Both the position numbers and the translations under genes were made by a program. From the NCBI RefSeq assembly GCF_002072955.1, contig NZ_LPUF01000001.1:2501-66500 (forward strand): 64,000 bases of DNA, read 5' to 3'. Within the stretch, counting starts at the first letter, position 1. Each line of letters begins with the position of its first letter. Source of the DNA: Methyloprofundus sedimenti (GTDB lineage: Bacteria > Pseudomonadota > Gammaproteobacteria > Methylococcales > Methylomonadaceae). Positions 1 to 9,628 of the stretch are shown piece by piece. The notes beneath the pieces were generated by a model, which saw only the letters and a list, made by a program, of their open reading frames with translations, was not told the DNA's origin and ran no database searches.

Positions 1-891
1 GATAATTTCTTGCGCCAACTGTACTTTATAGTTACGAGGGTTTGCTCCTTGCTGACACTCCTTATTCCACTCCGCAATTTCTTGCATAGGCCTAAAACTT
101 AGCAACTCAAAATAGCGCCACATCAACTCATCCGAAATAGACATTATCTTGCCAAACATATCATCAGCCGTATCCGCTATGCCTATATAATTATTTAGAG
201 ATTTAGACATTTTCTGCACGCCATCCAGACCTTCCAATATTGGCATAGTCATTACTACCTGCGGCTTTTGACCATAAGCTTCCTGTAATTGCCTACCTAC
301 CAGTAAATTAAATTTTTGATCTGTGCCGCCTAACTCAACATCCGCCCTCATCGCCACTGAATCATATCCCTGAATCAAAGGGTACAAAAACTCATGAATT
401 GCAATTGGCTGACCGCCTTTATAGCGTTTGCTAAAATCATCTCTCTCCAACATTCTTGCTACAGTATTTTTAGCAGCCAACTGAATTAAATCCGCCGAAC
501 TCATTGCATTCATCCAGCTAGAATTAAACATGACCAAAGTCTTTTCTGGGTCCAGGATCTTGAAAATTTGTTGTTCATACGTTTTCGCATTTTCAATCAC
601 ATCATCCCGGGTCAATGGCTTTCTTGTTACATTTTTCCCAGTAGGATCACCTATCATTCCGGTAAAATCACCAATCAAAAATAAAACCTCGTGTCCTAAA
701 TCCTGAAATTGCTTTAACTTGTTAATTAAAACGGTATGACCTAAGTGTAAATCTGGTGCGGTGGGGTCGAATCCTGCTTTAATACGTAATGAACGCCCTT
801 CATTCAGTTTTTTTATTAACTCTGCTTCAACCAGAATCTCATCTGTTCCACGCTTTAGTTGCGCCAGCACATCTTCTTGCAATTTTTTCAC
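1..891 (-). CDS. tyrS: Tyrosyl-tRNA synthetase, C-terminus cut by window edge
   Basis: Class I aminoacyl-tRNA synthetase charging tRNA-Tyr in the cytoplasm. 297 codons are visible; the gene runs off the left edge, so the C-terminal tRNA-binding (S4-like) part is missing. Reading from the GTG at 891 gives [12 protein letters not shown] (HIGH-type signature, H49 to H52), GGTDQKFN (tyrosine/ATP pocket) and KMSKS. KMSKS instead of the KFGKT of E. coli TyrS points to the TyrZ-like branch. The start is uncertain: GTG at 891 has only a weak Shine-Dalgarno, while a TTG at 882 has AAGG seven bases upstream. It is divergent from the M23 peptidase gene, the usual gammaproteobacterial arrangement. Confidence 0.95.
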   Translation of the reverse strand, partial: MKKLQEDVLAQLKRGTDEILVEAELIKKLNEGRSLRIKAGFDPTAPDLHLGHTVLINKLKQFQDLGHEVLFLIGDFTGMIGDPTGKNVTRKPLTRDDVIENAKTYEQQIFKILDPEKTLVMFNSSWMNAMSSADLIQLAAKNTVARMLERDDFSKRYKGGQPIAIHEFLYPLIQGYDSVAMRADVELGGTDQKFNLLVGRQLQEAYGQKPQVVMTMPILEGLDGVQKMSKSLNNYIGIADTADDMFGKIMSISDELMWRYFELLSFRPMQEIAEWNKECQQGANPRNYKVQLAQEII

Positions 892-947
892 CTTAGCTCT
901 TTATTATTGTAAAACTGTTAATTATACCTTAACCTGACATTAACTCT

Positions 948-976
948 TTTTCATTATAAAACTGACGTAATATAAT
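948..976 (+). promoter_or_regulatory. Possible sigma-70 promoter of the mepM-like/anmK pair
   Basis: A perfect TATAAT lies at 971-976, preceded after a 17-base spacer by TTTTCA at 948-953 (four of six matches to TTGACA). It sits about 40 bases upstream of the M23 peptidase start in the divergent tyrS intergenic region. The region is AT-rich, so a chance match is possible. Confidence 0.35.
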
Positions 977-1015
977 ATTAGGCATCGGCAAAAAAAACAC
1001 CTTATAATTATACGA

Positions 1016-2437
1016 ATGCGCTATCGAAATGACTTGTCCCAACCTACTAACCCACCCCAAAATGAAAATAACAATCGACCAAAACACCTATTTATAGCTA
1101 TTGCCTGTGCATTTCTAATCATTATTAGCTATGTTTTCTTTTCAAAAAAATCTGTACAGCCAGATCCTGCAAATATCGCCTTGACCATCCCAGATATTGC
1201 AGCAAAAATTGAACTAACAGAAAAAAACGACAGCTTAACCACCAAAATAGATAAATCAGGAGCTGATCTTATTGTTTCTGATTCTGCAGATGCTCCTATA
1301 CATAGCATGCAAAGCCTATCAACTATTTGGCAAGAATATAAAGTTAAACCAGGAGAAAGCCTGTCTGTAATCTTTTCTGAAAATGAACTTGATAAAGCAG
1401 ACTTACATAAAATAGTTCATGCTAATAATATAAGCTCTCAGTTTGCGACCATTCAAGCAGGAAAATCTTTATTGATAGGTCATGATCTCTCGGGAAAATT
1501 CAGTCACCTGGTCTACAAAAAAAGCCCTTACGAAGAGCTTAAAGCAACCAGACTTAAGGACGGTAATTTTAAGGTAGAGTTGATTGAAAAAGAATTAGAC
1601 CGACGCATTAACGGTGCATCAGGCATTATTCATTCATCACTTTTTCTTGATGGGCAAAATGCGGGCTTATCAAACAATGTGATCATGCAAATTGCGAATA
1701 TTTTTGCCTGGGATATAGACTTTGCACTTAACCTGCGTGAAGGCGATAGTTTTTCAGTTATCTATGAAAAACTTTACATAGACAACAAGTTTATTGGACC
1801 AGGAAAAATTTTAGCTGCTGAATTTATCAATCAAGGCAAATCCATTACAGCAGTTCGCTATAAAAATCCTGAAGGCAAAGTCAGCTACTATACTGCGAGC
1901 GGTGACAGTATGCGCAAAGCCTTTCTACGTACTCCTATTGAATTTGCACGCATTAGCTCTCACTTTAATTTAAAACGTAAGCACCCTATACTAAATCGTA
2001 TCCGTGCCCATAAAGGCGTCGATTATGCAGCGCGTACGGGCACACCAATTAAATCAGCTGGTGACGGTAAAATTACTTTCCGTGGGCGTAAAGGTGGCTA
2101 TGGCAGAGCCATTGTCGTTCAGCATGGCAAAAAATACAGCACCCTCTACGCACATATGTCTAAATTTAGAAAAGGCCTGCAGATAGGATCTCATGTTAAA
2201 CAAGGTCAGGTGATAGGCTATGTTGGAAAATCAGGCCTTGCCTCAGGCCCGCATTTGCATTATGAATTTCGAGTAAACGGCGTACATAGGAATCCACTTA
2301 CAGTTACTCTGCCTAATGCCAACCCTATTCAGGCGAAATATAAAGCTGACTTTTTAGAAAAATCAAAAATTCTTGTTGAGCAATTAAAGCAACTTAGCCA
2401 CACTAACCTCGCAACTGCGAGGGATTCAGCCGGATGA
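1016..2437 (+). CDS. M23-family murein DD-endopeptidase (MepM/OapA-like)
   Basis: Envelope metallopeptidase expected to cleave peptidoglycan cross-links during wall growth. The 473-residue protein has a short cytoplasmic N-terminus, one membrane segment around residues 24-43, an OapA/LysM-like region beginning YKVKPGESLS, and a C-terminal LytM/M23 domain. Zinc-ligand motifs are visible: HKGVDYAA (H and D) and GPHLHYEF (HxH). Length and order match the MepM group of gammaproteobacteria. The stop overlaps the anmK start by four bases (ATGA), implying translational coupling; pairing with anhydromuramic acid kinase links wall cleavage with wall recycling. The exact MepM versus generic M23 assignment is inferred from synteny. 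Confidence 0.9.
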   Translation: MRYRNDLSQPTNPPQNENNNRPKHLFIAIACAFLIIISYVFFSKKSVQPDPANIALTIPDIAAKIELTEKNDSLTTKIDKSGADLIVSDSADAPIHSMQSLSTIWQEYKVKPGESLSVIFSENELDKADLHKIVHANNISSQFATIQAGKSLLIGHDLSGKFSHLVYKKSPYEELKATRLKDGNFKVELIEKELDRRINGASGIIHSSLFLDGQNAGLSNNVIMQIANIFAWDIDFALNLREGDSFSVIYEKLYIDNKFIGPGKILAAEFINQGKSITAVRYKNPEGKVSYYTASGDSMRKAFLRTPIEFARISSHFNLKRKHPILNRIRAHKGVDYAARTGTPIKSAGDGKITFRGRKGGYGRAIVVQHGKKYSTLYAHMSKFRKGLQIGSHVKQGQVIGYVGKSGLASGPHLHYEFRVNGVHRNPLTVTLPNANPIQAKYKADFLEKSKILVEQLKQLSHTNLATARDSAG

Positions 2438-3549
2438 CAAAAGAATATTATATTGGTCTGATGTCTGGAACCAGCGTCGATGGTATCGATGCTGGCCTGT
2501 ATGACTTATCCGGCAAACGACCCCAAGTCATTGATTTTTATTACCAGCCTTTCAGCAGACAAGTAAAACAAAAAATTCATACGCTTTGCAATAATCACCA
2601 GTCAGTCTCCTTGCTTAATTACGGAGAACTAGATAACCAACTAGGACTATTATATGCAGAAGCCTGTCTTAAGTTACTGCATCAAGCCAAGGTGAATGCA
2701 AATGAAGTAACAGCGATAGGCAATCACGGCCAAACTATTTTCCATTCGCCTAATTCAAAATTTCCTTTCACCTTACAAATTGGTGATGCCAATATTATCA
2801 GCCAGAAAACGGGAATCACTACTATTACTGATTTTCGCCGCCGAGATATTGCTGCTGGCGGACAAGGAGCACCTTTAGTTCCGACATTTCATCAGGCAAT
2901 GTTTCAAACTGATAAAGAAAATAGAGTGATAGTTAATATCGGGGGTATTGCCAACCTGACGATCCTGCCTAAAAATACCCAAGGCACTATACTCGGGTTT
3001 GACACAGGACCAGGAAATACATTGATGGATTACTGGATTTTAGAACATCAGAACAGCTATTATGATAATAATGGTGAGTGGGCTGCAACTGGAAATATAC
3101 AACCTGAACTGCTTAAGCAGCTGAAAAAGGATGCTTACTTCTCATCACTCCCTCCCAAAAGCACAGGAACAGACTACTTTTCATCTACCTGGCTAACAAA
3201 GATACTTAACAATCAAGCAACTTCATACTGTCCAGAAGACGTACAGCGCACCTTATGTCAATTGACTGCTGAAACAATCGCGGAGGCGATACAAAAATTT
3301 GCACCGGAAACTGAGCAGATATTTGTTTGTGGCGGCGGCACATACAATAAGTCTCTTCGTATGGCATTGGATAAATTACTCAACTATCCCATTGCATCTA
3401 CAGAAACACAGGGCGTCCCCCCTGATCAAGTTGAGGCCATGGCATTTTCATGGCTTGCGAAACGCACATTGGAAGGGTTAACAGGAAATTTGCCAGAAAC
3501 AACCGGAGCAAAACAAGCTGTTATTTTAGGCGGAATATATCAGGCTTGA
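2434..3549 (+). CDS. anmK: Anhydro-N-acetylmuramic acid kinase
   Basis: Phosphorylates and opens 1,6-anhydro-MurNAc from recycled peptidoglycan to give MurNAc-6-phosphate, in the cytoplasm. The 371-residue length is normal. The N-terminus YYIGLMSGTSVDGID is the family signature (ATP phosphate loop), followed by GNHGQTIFH, TDFRRRDIAAGGQGAPLVP and GFDTGPGN, all typical of the ASKHA-fold AnmK group. The ATG lies inside the end of the upstream M23 peptidase (ATGA overlap), so the two are likely co-translated. A hairpin repeat at 3591-3634 follows and separates it from the convergent erpA gene. Confidence 0.96.
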   Translation: MTKEYYIGLMSGTSVDGIDAGLYDLSGKRPQVIDFYYQPFSRQVKQKIHTLCNNHQSVSLLNYGELDNQLGLLYAEACLKLLHQAKVNANEVTAIGNHGQTIFHSPNSKFPFTLQIGDANIISQKTGITTITDFRRRDIAAGGQGAPLVPTFHQAMFQTDKENRVIVNIGGIANLTILPKNTQGTILGFDTGPGNTLMDYWILEHQNSYYDNNGEWAATGNIQPELLKQLKKDAYFSSLPPKSTGTDYFSSTWLTKILNNQATSYCPEDVQRTLCQLTAETIAEAIQKFAPETEQIFVCGGGTYNKSLRMALDKLLNYPIASTETQGVPPDQVEAMAFSWLAKRTLEGLTGNLPETTGAKQAVILGGIYQA

Positions 3550-3590
3550 AAAAGTAATTTCAACTATCGCTTAAATATAACAAACACCTT

Positions 3591-3634
3591 GGTGGGTTAT
3601 GCTTTTATTGCTATGCAAAAAAATTTAACCCACC
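3591..3634. repeat. Inverted repeat between convergent anmK and erpA (REP-like or terminator)
   Basis: GGTGGGTTA at 3591-3599 pairs with TAACCCACC at 3626-3634 across a 26-base loop that is A-rich on the right. It lies between two converging genes, so it may act as a bidirectional terminator. The GGTGGGTTA...TAACCCACC pair also resembles a REP-like palindrome family common in gammaproteobacteria and cyanobacteria; I see no other copy here. Confidence 0.55.
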
Positions 3635-3649
3635 CCATAGCTATAGAAT

Positions 3650-3982
3650 TTAGACTGAAAATGAAGACCCGCAACCACAAGTTGTAGATGCATTCGGATT
3701 ACGAATGACAAACTGTGCACCGGATAAATCTTCTTTATAATCTATTTCCGCACCATTCAGATACTGAATACTCATAGCATCGACTAAAACAGTAACACCG
3801 TCATTTTGTACTTGCGTATCATCTTCAGCTACATCTTCATCAAAAGTAAAGCCATACTGAAACCCGGAACAACCACCTCCTGAAATATACACACGTAATT
3901 TCAGGTTTTCATTGCCCTCTTCAGCAATTAAACTACCTACTTTTTTCGCCGCACTATCAGAAAAAATAATTGGATCTGCCAT
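3650..3982 (-). CDS. erpA: Iron-sulfur cluster insertion protein ErpA (A-type carrier)
   Basis: A-type Fe-S carrier that delivers clusters to apo-proteins such as those of isoprenoid synthesis. The 110-residue length is typical. The three conserved cysteines are present: C38 in [12 protein letters not shown] and C102/C104 in TTCGCGSSF near the C-terminus. The sequence [22 protein letters not shown] is closer to ErpA than to IscA or SufA, and the place between anmK and argC is the usual one for erpA in gammaproteobacteria. It is a single gene, convergent with anmK. Confidence 0.93.
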   Translation of the reverse strand: MADPIIFSDSAAKKVGSLIAEEGNENLKLRVYISGGGCSGFQYGFTFDEDVAEDDTQVQNDGVTVLVDAMSIQYLNGAEIDYKEDLSGAQFVIRNPNASTTCGCGSSFSV

Positions 3983-4048
3983 ATAATTAAACCCCTAAGT
4001 AATTAATATTAAGACGATTATGACTTTACCTAGCATTTTAGTCAAGAA

Positions 4049-5083
4049 TTATGGATATAAGGCCATCGTTTGTAAACCTTGCTTTTCATTAAAAGCAAAC
4101 ATCAAGTTCATATTCTGTACTGCCTGCCCTGCCGCTCCTTTCACCAAATTATCAATCACCGATAACACGACTACTGTATCCCCGCCTTGTGGCACAACTA
4201 CAGCAATCTGACAGTTATTACTGCCTCTTACATTACGCGTATCGGGATGAACGCCTGCAGGCAAGACGTCAACAAACAATTCATTTGCATAGCGTTGCTC
4301 ATACAAAGCCTGCAACTGCGCAGTAACATCAGTTTCTAACGGAGCATATAGCGTTGCATGAATACCCCGAATCATAGGCACTAGATGCGGCACAAAAGTT
4401 AAGCCTACTTGTTTTCCTGCTGCCATAGATAAACCCTGAACAATCTCAGGTAAATGCCGATGTCCCGATGAGGCATACGCTTTAAAGCTCTCACCTGTCT
4501 CACTCATTAAAGTAGCAACACTGGCTTTACGCCCCGCACCACTGACACCCGATTTTACATCAGCAATTAAATGCCTACTATCTATCAACCCTTGTTCAAT
4601 TAACGGCAGAAAACCCAACTGCACAGCTGTGGGATAACAACCAGGGCAAGCAATCAAGTTTGCATTGGCAATTTGTGAGCGATTTATTTCAGGCAAACCA
4701 TAAACTGCATCAGCAATCAAATCAGGAGAAGCATGCTCCATGCCATACCACTTTCCCCAATCTACCGCATCTTTAATTCTGAAATCAGCGGATAAATCTA
4801 TTACCTTTACATTACGCGCCAACAGTTGCTCAGCCATTAGCATGGCAATGCCGTTAGGTGTCGCAAAAAACACGACATCACAGCTTGCTAAAGTGTCTAC
4901 ATCCGGCCTGGTAAAGCAAACATCTATATTGCCACGCAAATTCGGATACAAAGCATCCACCCGCATTCCATCATCTGAACGGGAGGTAACCACTGCCACC
5001 TCAACCTCATCATGCAAAGCCAAAATACGTAATAACTCTACTCCTGTATAACCTGTTCCCCCAACAATACCCACGCGAATCAT
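4049..5083 (-). CDS. argC: N-acetyl-gamma-glutamyl-phosphate reductase
   Basis: Third step of arginine synthesis: NADPH-dependent reduction of N-acetylglutamyl-phosphate to the semialdehyde. The 344-residue protein starts with a Rossmann motif [15 protein letters not shown]; the catalytic cysteine lies in ACPGCYPTA (C149, with C146 also present), followed by [13 protein letters not shown] and the histidine segment [10 protein letters not shown]. Length and motifs match the standard 1ArgC type. It lies upstream of erpA on the same strand with a 66-base gap. No ARG operator is obvious in the 294-base region upstream. Confidence 0.96.
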   Translation of the reverse strand: MIRVGIVGGTGYTGVELLRILALHDEVEVAVVTSRSDDGMRVDALYPNLRGNIDVCFTRPDVDTLASCDVVFFATPNGIAMLMAEQLLARNVKVIDLSADFRIKDAVDWGKWYGMEHASPDLIADAVYGLPEINRSQIANANLIACPGCYPTAVQLGFLPLIEQGLIDSRHLIADVKSGVSGAGRKASVATLMSETGESFKAYASSGHRHLPEIVQGLSMAAGKQVGLTFVPHLVPMIRGIHATLYAPLETDVTAQLQALYEQRYANELFVDVLPAGVHPDTRNVRGSNNCQIAVVVPQGGDTVVVLSVIDNLVKGAAGQAVQNMNLMFAFNEKQGLQTMALYP

Positions 5084-5377
5084 AAACCAACCTATTGCAA
5101 AATATTATAATGACCCTTATTTTAACTGAGAAATTGAATTGTTATGTTTAAAAACCATAAAGCGTATAAATTATAAAGTGGCATTTTAACCAACCTTTTA
5201 CATGACTGTTAAAAGACTAGAAAAAATTGTTACGTTACACAAGCATAAATGAAATCCTTTTAAAGACATAATCCATTAGTTAACATTGATTAATTAGACT
5301 ATAATACACTATATCAGCCACCAGTAAACTATTGTTTTTATTTGATATATTACTTCAATACAAGGATTTAATAAAAA

Positions 5378-6325
5378 TTGACAATGAACGAGCAACCTTT
5401 TACTTTTAATCAGATCCACATTGAAGCGGCACGCAACGCCTCGGATGATTTTAATTTATTTCACGATAAGCATAAGTGGCTACAAATTACTCATAACCCT
5501 TTTAAGGGCCCTATAGTTCTAGGTTTTCAGTTGAATGCCATGATTGAATATCAACTGTACTTGCACCGGGAAGCCCATCATGAAAACCGGATTATTTCTG
5601 AAAACGGATTACGTTTCAGTAATTATCAAATCACCTACGTTAACGCCGTACGACCTGATCGAGAATTATATCTAGATATAAAAAAAACACTGATTAAAAC
5701 CATTCCTGAACTGACTTTATCTAACAGAATCTCTATTAAGTCGGATAATAAAACCGTATTATTAGGCTCCAAAAAAGAAACTCAAACGCCTTTATTTCTG
5801 GCTGATACTGACTTTTCAAACCTTCCTGACTTAAATACGCTCCCAAATTGTTCAACGGTTCCAGACAGTCCATATTTTTTGAAACGAAAATATGTCAACA
5901 ACGGCAATGCAAAAAATTTTTTATCTGGTTCTTTAGCGGAGCAAGCGGTTTACTTCGATGAATTAAATGGCCTGGTTGAATACCCTGAAATGTTTCCTTG
6001 CAGCCTGGCCTCAGGAGCGCTACTGTTAAAAGCACAAATAGAGGACCGGCATGATTTTAAACGTAACCCGATGGTTTATACTTCCCATAGTATTTCTGTC
6101 AATCGGGAACATTTACGGGAACTGAACAATAATCATAAACTGCATATTCTGGTTAAACAATTACCTGAATCAAAATCAAGAACCTTGAACAATACCAATA
6201 TTATGTTACGCGTTTATGAATGTTACGGCCTGCTTGAAGATACCAAAGTATTATTCAGAGCACGTTTGTGTCTGGTGCCTCTGGAGAAACTACTTAATGG
6301 TTTATATAATCCGCCAATAGGGTAA
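5378..6325 (+). CDS. Uncharacterised protein with MaoC/hotdog-like N-terminus
   Basis: Function unknown. The 315-residue soluble protein has no signal peptide. Its N-terminal segment SDDFNLFHDKHKW followed by NPFKGPIVLGFQL mirrors the catalytic D-F-N-x-x-H loop and G-P-I helix of MaoC-type enoyl-CoA hydratases, and the length would fit a double hotdog. A thioester-processing or acyl-binding role is inference. Two starts are possible: TTG at 5378, eleven bases after AAGGA, or ATG at 5384, too far from that site for good spacing; I prefer the TTG. It stands alone, divergent from argC, with about 290 bases upstream for its own promoter. Confidence 0.7.
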   Translation: MTMNEQPFTFNQIHIEAARNASDDFNLFHDKHKWLQITHNPFKGPIVLGFQLNAMIEYQLYLHREAHHENRIISENGLRFSNYQITYVNAVRPDRELYLDIKKTLIKTIPELTLSNRISIKSDNKTVLLGSKKETQTPLFLADTDFSNLPDLNTLPNCSTVPDSPYFLKRKYVNNGNAKNFLSGSLAEQAVYFDELNGLVEYPEMFPCSLASGALLLKAQIEDRHDFKRNPMVYTSHSISVNREHLRELNNNHKLHILVKQLPESKSRTLNNTNIMLRVYECYGLLEDTKVLFRARLCLVPLEKLLNGLYNPPIG

Positions 6326-6587
6326 GTTTAGATGATTACCTACAACCGTCAGCCACAATGAATTAATACAAACCCTTCATATACGCATCGTTGCGAAAGA
6401 TATGCTGGGATATCAGTTCTACAACCACAATTGCTGGTTCGAAAAACACCGAGGTGAACAGCTACCAGCTTCCCTGCTGGTAACGTGTTGATCAAAATAC
6501 AAATAAACCGGGATATAATAGCATAAGCGTTACTACGTGAACTATAACTGAACCTATTATGCTGCCTAATTTTCTAAGGAAAATTAT

Positions 6588-6905
6588 CTATTGTTGCTGA
6601 TCTTGTATTACTGCAGGTGTTTCAATTCTCTCCTGGTTTTGTTGGTCGATTCGATCACGGTTCTGCTGTCCATTGCCTTGGTTCTGGTTATTTCCCCCGC
6701 CTTGTTTACCATATCGATTGCGTTCTTGGTTTTGGTTCTGGTTCTGGTTTTGTTGTCCCGAAGAATAATTACCACCACCGCTATTCATACCACGACCTCC
6801 AGCACTACCGCCTTTTCCGGAACCAGCAAAGCTTTGTGTCGAGAATGCTAAACAACTTAAAATAATAAGCGCAGTTTTATATGTTTTTGTAATATTCATA
6901 TTCAT
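6588..6905 (-). CDS. Small secreted Asn/Gln/Gly-rich low-complexity protein
   Basis: Function unknown. The 105-residue protein begins with a clear Sec signal peptide (basic N-terminus, hydrophobic core, SFAG cleavage region near residue 28). The mature chain is almost wholly Gly, Ser, Asn, Gln and Arg with a QNQNQNQNQ stretch, so it should be disordered, extracytoplasmic and possibly aggregation-prone. AGGA lies a few bases upstream of the start. The low complexity also yields long spurious reading frames on the other strand; the signal peptide and ribosome site favour this one. Confidence 0.7.
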   Translation of the reverse strand: MNMNITKTYKTALIILSCLAFSTQSFAGSGKGGSAGGRGMNSGGGNYSSGQQNQNQNQNQERNRYGKQGGGNNQNQGNGQQNRDRIDQQNQERIETPAVIQDQQQ

Positions 6906-7059
6906 TCCTAATTGATACTATAAAAAAAGGAGGTGCTAAATGCATTCTCCCAAAAATAAGCATCCAGCCACTTTTTTTGTCTGAGCCATCAGCTAATCAA
7001 CTTTACTATTTCTTTGTATTTGACTATGTCCGCATTAACTATTATTTTGCACTAAATTT

Positions 7060-7661
7060 TTGAATAAAAAAAGAAAAAATTGGAGAGATAATCATAAGAA
7101 ACCAAGGTTTTCAACATTGGCCAGATCAGACAACGCAGTTGACAACCCATCAAAAAATACTAGCTGCAAGCGAGGTGGAAAAGCTCATAAACATGGTTTA
7201 CCTGCAGAGCAGATTCCTGTTCTTATGATGCGTGATCGAAGCGGTGTTACTTCTGAAACTTATATTGCCCAACGTAACAGATGCTTAAACCAAGGTTTTA
7301 ACTCCTATTTTAGAACCTGATGCTATTTTATGTTCGGACGGGCACTTGAGTTATCAAGCATTTGCTAGAGTATCGCGGGATATTCATCAGTCTGTAAATC
7401 TTGCTGCTAGTATCAGAGGGGCAGATAAAGACTTTCATATTCAAAAGGTAAAGGTAAACGATAGCTGATTTAAAGGATGGGTGCGGCGTTGTCACTAACT
7501 ACTTAGATCATTATCCTGGTTGGAGACCATGGCTAGACACGCATTTAAAAACGATGTCGGCTCAAGAATTTTTAACTACGGTCGCGAGGGCTAATGGACG
7601 ATACAAACAGCTAATACATAGCCTTTCATTATGCTCTGCTCTTACACAAACCGGTTATTAA
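7060..7661 (+). pseudogene. Degraded IS1595-family (ISXO2-like) transposase
   Basis: The first 86 codons include KRGGKAHKHGLPAEQIPVL and RDRSGVTSE, the conserved centre of ISXO2-type DDE transposases. A frameshift near 7315 is followed by DAILCSDGHLSYQAFA (second Asp region), then a TGA inside KVNDS*FKGW, a second shift, and HYPGWRPWLDTHLK plus a C-terminal GRYKQLIHS. The N-terminal zinc-ribbon part is missing. At least three inactivating lesions are therefore visible. The last codons run into the end of the convergent nitroreductase gene. Confidence 0.85.
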
Positions 7662-8247
7662 TAATCACTTCATCACTGTCCAATTGACCACCTCGCGGAT
7701 TCGCCGCCTGGATACTCTTACCTATCGCTAAACACAAGGCAATGACATGGTCTTCAGGTAAGTTAATTAACTGTGCGACTTGCTCAAAATCAAAACCATC
7801 CATAGGACAAGAATCATAGCCCATGGTTTTTGCCGCTAACATCAATGTTTGTGCTGCGATACCACTTGAGCGCATGGCTTCATCTCTTTGCACCTGATCT
7901 TTGCCACGATAGTATTGGTCAATTAATGGCAATATAAAGTCCTGTACAGCGTGATCGGCATTGGCCCAATAACGCTCTGGATGCTTTTCCCATGATTTTA
8001 AATCAGCACAGATCACAATAAATAATGAAGCATCGGTTACTTGACTCTGATCCCATGCAGCCGCTCTGATTTGTTTTCTTAATTCAGGATCGCTAATATT
8101 AACAAAACGCCAGTTTTGTATATTAAATGCCGTCGGTGACAGCATCGCCAATGAAAACAGCTCGTTTATCTGCTCATCGCTAAACCGTTGACTTGCGTCA
8201 AAATGCTTAACGGCTCTGCGTGTTTGTATTGCTTCTATAGTTTGCAT
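7642..8247 (-). CDS. Nitroreductase-family flavoprotein
   Basis: FMN-dependent NAD(P)H oxidoreductase fold. The 201-residue protein begins with the family pattern IQTRRAVKHFD, then LSPTAFNIQNWRFV (FMN and ribityl binding), and ends with a GYDSCPMDGFD region and LAIGKSIQAANPRGG. This resembles NfsB/YdgI-type nitroreductases, which usually act on quinones, nitro compounds or flavin substrates; the real substrate cannot be read from the sequence. It is the last of three minus-strand genes but is separated by 69 bases from the next. Its end abuts the dead IS1595 element. Confidence 0.88.
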   Translation of the reverse strand: MQTIEAIQTRRAVKHFDASQRFSDEQINELFSLAMLSPTAFNIQNWRFVNISDPELRKQIRAAAWDQSQVTDASLFIVICADLKSWEKHPERYWANADHAVQDFILPLIDQYYRGKDQVQRDEAMRSSGIAAQTLMLAAKTMGYDSCPMDGFDFEQVAQLINLPEDHVIALCLAIGKSIQAANPRGGQLDSDEVIINNRFV

Positions 8248-8316
8248 TATTTTTCCTTATAAGGTTCTTATTTATCTTATTCACAAATTCAAATTTGTCA
8301 TCTAACTTTCCATGTA

Positions 8317-8640
8317 TCAGTCAAGCTCATTAGTCGACAGGATTTTAGTTATTTCATAAGCAGGTTGCTGGTAGGGATGAGTTTGCAATAGTGTTTTTAC
8401 CACTTGTTTAATCAGTCGATCATCACAAACCATTTCCACTTTATATTCATTCAGCCTGGTGATTTTTTCAGTTTCACCGATAAAAGGCCGGCTACCTGAC
8501 AGTGGCCTAAATTGTCCGCTGCCTAAAACCTGCCAGGCACAACAATCATAGTCGCCTATTTTTCCCGCGCCCTGCTTAAATAAGGCATTCTTGACTTCCT
8601 CAACATGACTTTCTGGTACGAAAAAACACAGCTTATACAT
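8317..8640 (-). CDS. YqfO/NIF3-like CutA-fold domain protein
   Basis: The 107-residue protein matches the small domain inserted in NIF3/YqfO proteins: start YKLCFFVPESHVEEVK, then GAGKIGDYDCCAWQVLGSGQF and a C-terminal HPYQQPAYEI. The stand-alone form is widespread in gammaproteobacteria; its biochemical function is not established. It overlaps the upstream hydrolase gene by eight bases, so the two are likely co-translated. Confidence 0.85.
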   Translation of the reverse strand: MYKLCFFVPESHVEEVKNALFKQGAGKIGDYDCCAWQVLGSGQFRPLSGSRPFIGETEKITRLNEYKVEMVCDDRLIKQVVKTLLQTHPYQQPAYEITKILSTNELD

Positions 8641-9628
8641 GGCTTAATTGCTCCAGTAAAAATTCGGGGATACGTTGCTCTAACCAATACTCCGGGCGAA
8701 ATGGATTATGTCCGGAAATAAACCCGACATGTCCGCCTGCTGGTGTTGTTTCCAGAAATACACAAGAGGATAGTTCGGTTATGTCAGGAATCACCGCCGG
8801 AGTCATAAATGGGTCATCTTGAGCCTGAATTAATAAAGTAGGTATTCTAATCGATTGTAAAAATTGACGTGAACTGGAGCGTTGATAATAATCTTCAACA
8901 TTGGCGAAATCATAGAGCTTTGCAATCACGCGATCATCATATTGCCAAAAAGAGGTAATCTTGTCTAAATCGCCAACTTGTCTCAGTATCTTCGCTTCTT
9001 CGGTTTTGCCTAAAGACTCCAGGTGTTGCTGCTTTAAATGTACATATTCTTTTAATTCACGCAATAAGCTGGCTCGATATAGTTTAGAGAATCCGCTGTC
9101 CAGTTTGCTTGCGCAAGCACTTAAAACCAGAGGAACAGAAACTGCCGTTGCGGCAAATAACTGCACACCGCTGCCCTGCTCGCCTAACCATTTCAATAAT
9201 ACATTGCCGCCTAATGAAAAGCCTACTGCAGCCATCGGCAAATCTGGTTCACGTGCGCGCAGGGTGCGATACAGAAAATCTATATCCCCTGTTTCGCCAG
9301 AATGATAACAACGGGATGAATGGTTATATTCACCACTACACCCTCTAAAATTCAATGCGGCACTACGTAAGCCTTGTGCCAGCAACGCCTGCTGCAAACC
9401 TTTTATATAGATCGATTGCGAACTACCTGTCAGACCGTGCAACAAAATAACCAGGGGCTGATCACCTTCTCCACAGAAATCAATATCGATAAAATCATCA
9501 TCTGCAGTAATTAATCTTTCGCGCTTTAATAGCGAGTTCGGTAGTTTGCGAAATAAAGCCGGATACAAGGTTTGTAAATGCGCATTATTTAACCACCACG
9601 CAGGTTTAAAAGTAGACTGAATTAACAT
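8633..9628 (-). CDS. YheT-family alpha/beta hydrolase
   Basis: Cytoplasmic alpha/beta hydrolase of the YheT/EMB8 group, probable esterase. Of 331 residues, the N-terminus has the group signature NNAHLQTLYPALFRK; the oxyanion HGLTG, nucleophile elbow GFSLGG (Ser), an acid in QAQDDPFM and a terminal catalytic His in GGHVGF are all visible. The physiological substrate is unknown for the family. It is the promoter-proximal gene of a pair with the CutA-like protein downstream (eight-base overlap), recalling the yheT neighbourhood of enterics, where a small conserved gene also follows. Confidence 0.9.
   Translation of the reverse strand: MLIQSTFKPAWWLNNAHLQTLYPALFRKLPNSLLKRERLITADDDFIDIDFCGEGDQPLVILLHGLTGSSQSIYIKGLQQALLAQGLRSAALNFRGCSGEYNHSSRCYHSGETGDIDFLYRTLRAREPDLPMAAVGFSLGGNVLLKWLGEQGSGVQLFAATAVSVPLVLSACASKLDSGFSKLYRASLLRELKEYVHLKQQHLESLGKTEEAKILRQVGDLDKITSFWQYDDRVIAKLYDFANVEDYYQRSSSRQFLQSIRIPTLLIQAQDDPFMTPAVIPDITELSSCVFLETTPAGGHVGFISGHNPFRPEYWLEQRIPEFLLEQLSHV

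Noticed and set aside
6591-6865. Two plus-strand frames of 82 and 86 codons opposite the Asn/Gln-rich gene
   Set aside because: They are the antisense of a low-complexity repeat; no ribosome site or signal, and the minus-strand frame has a clean signal peptide.
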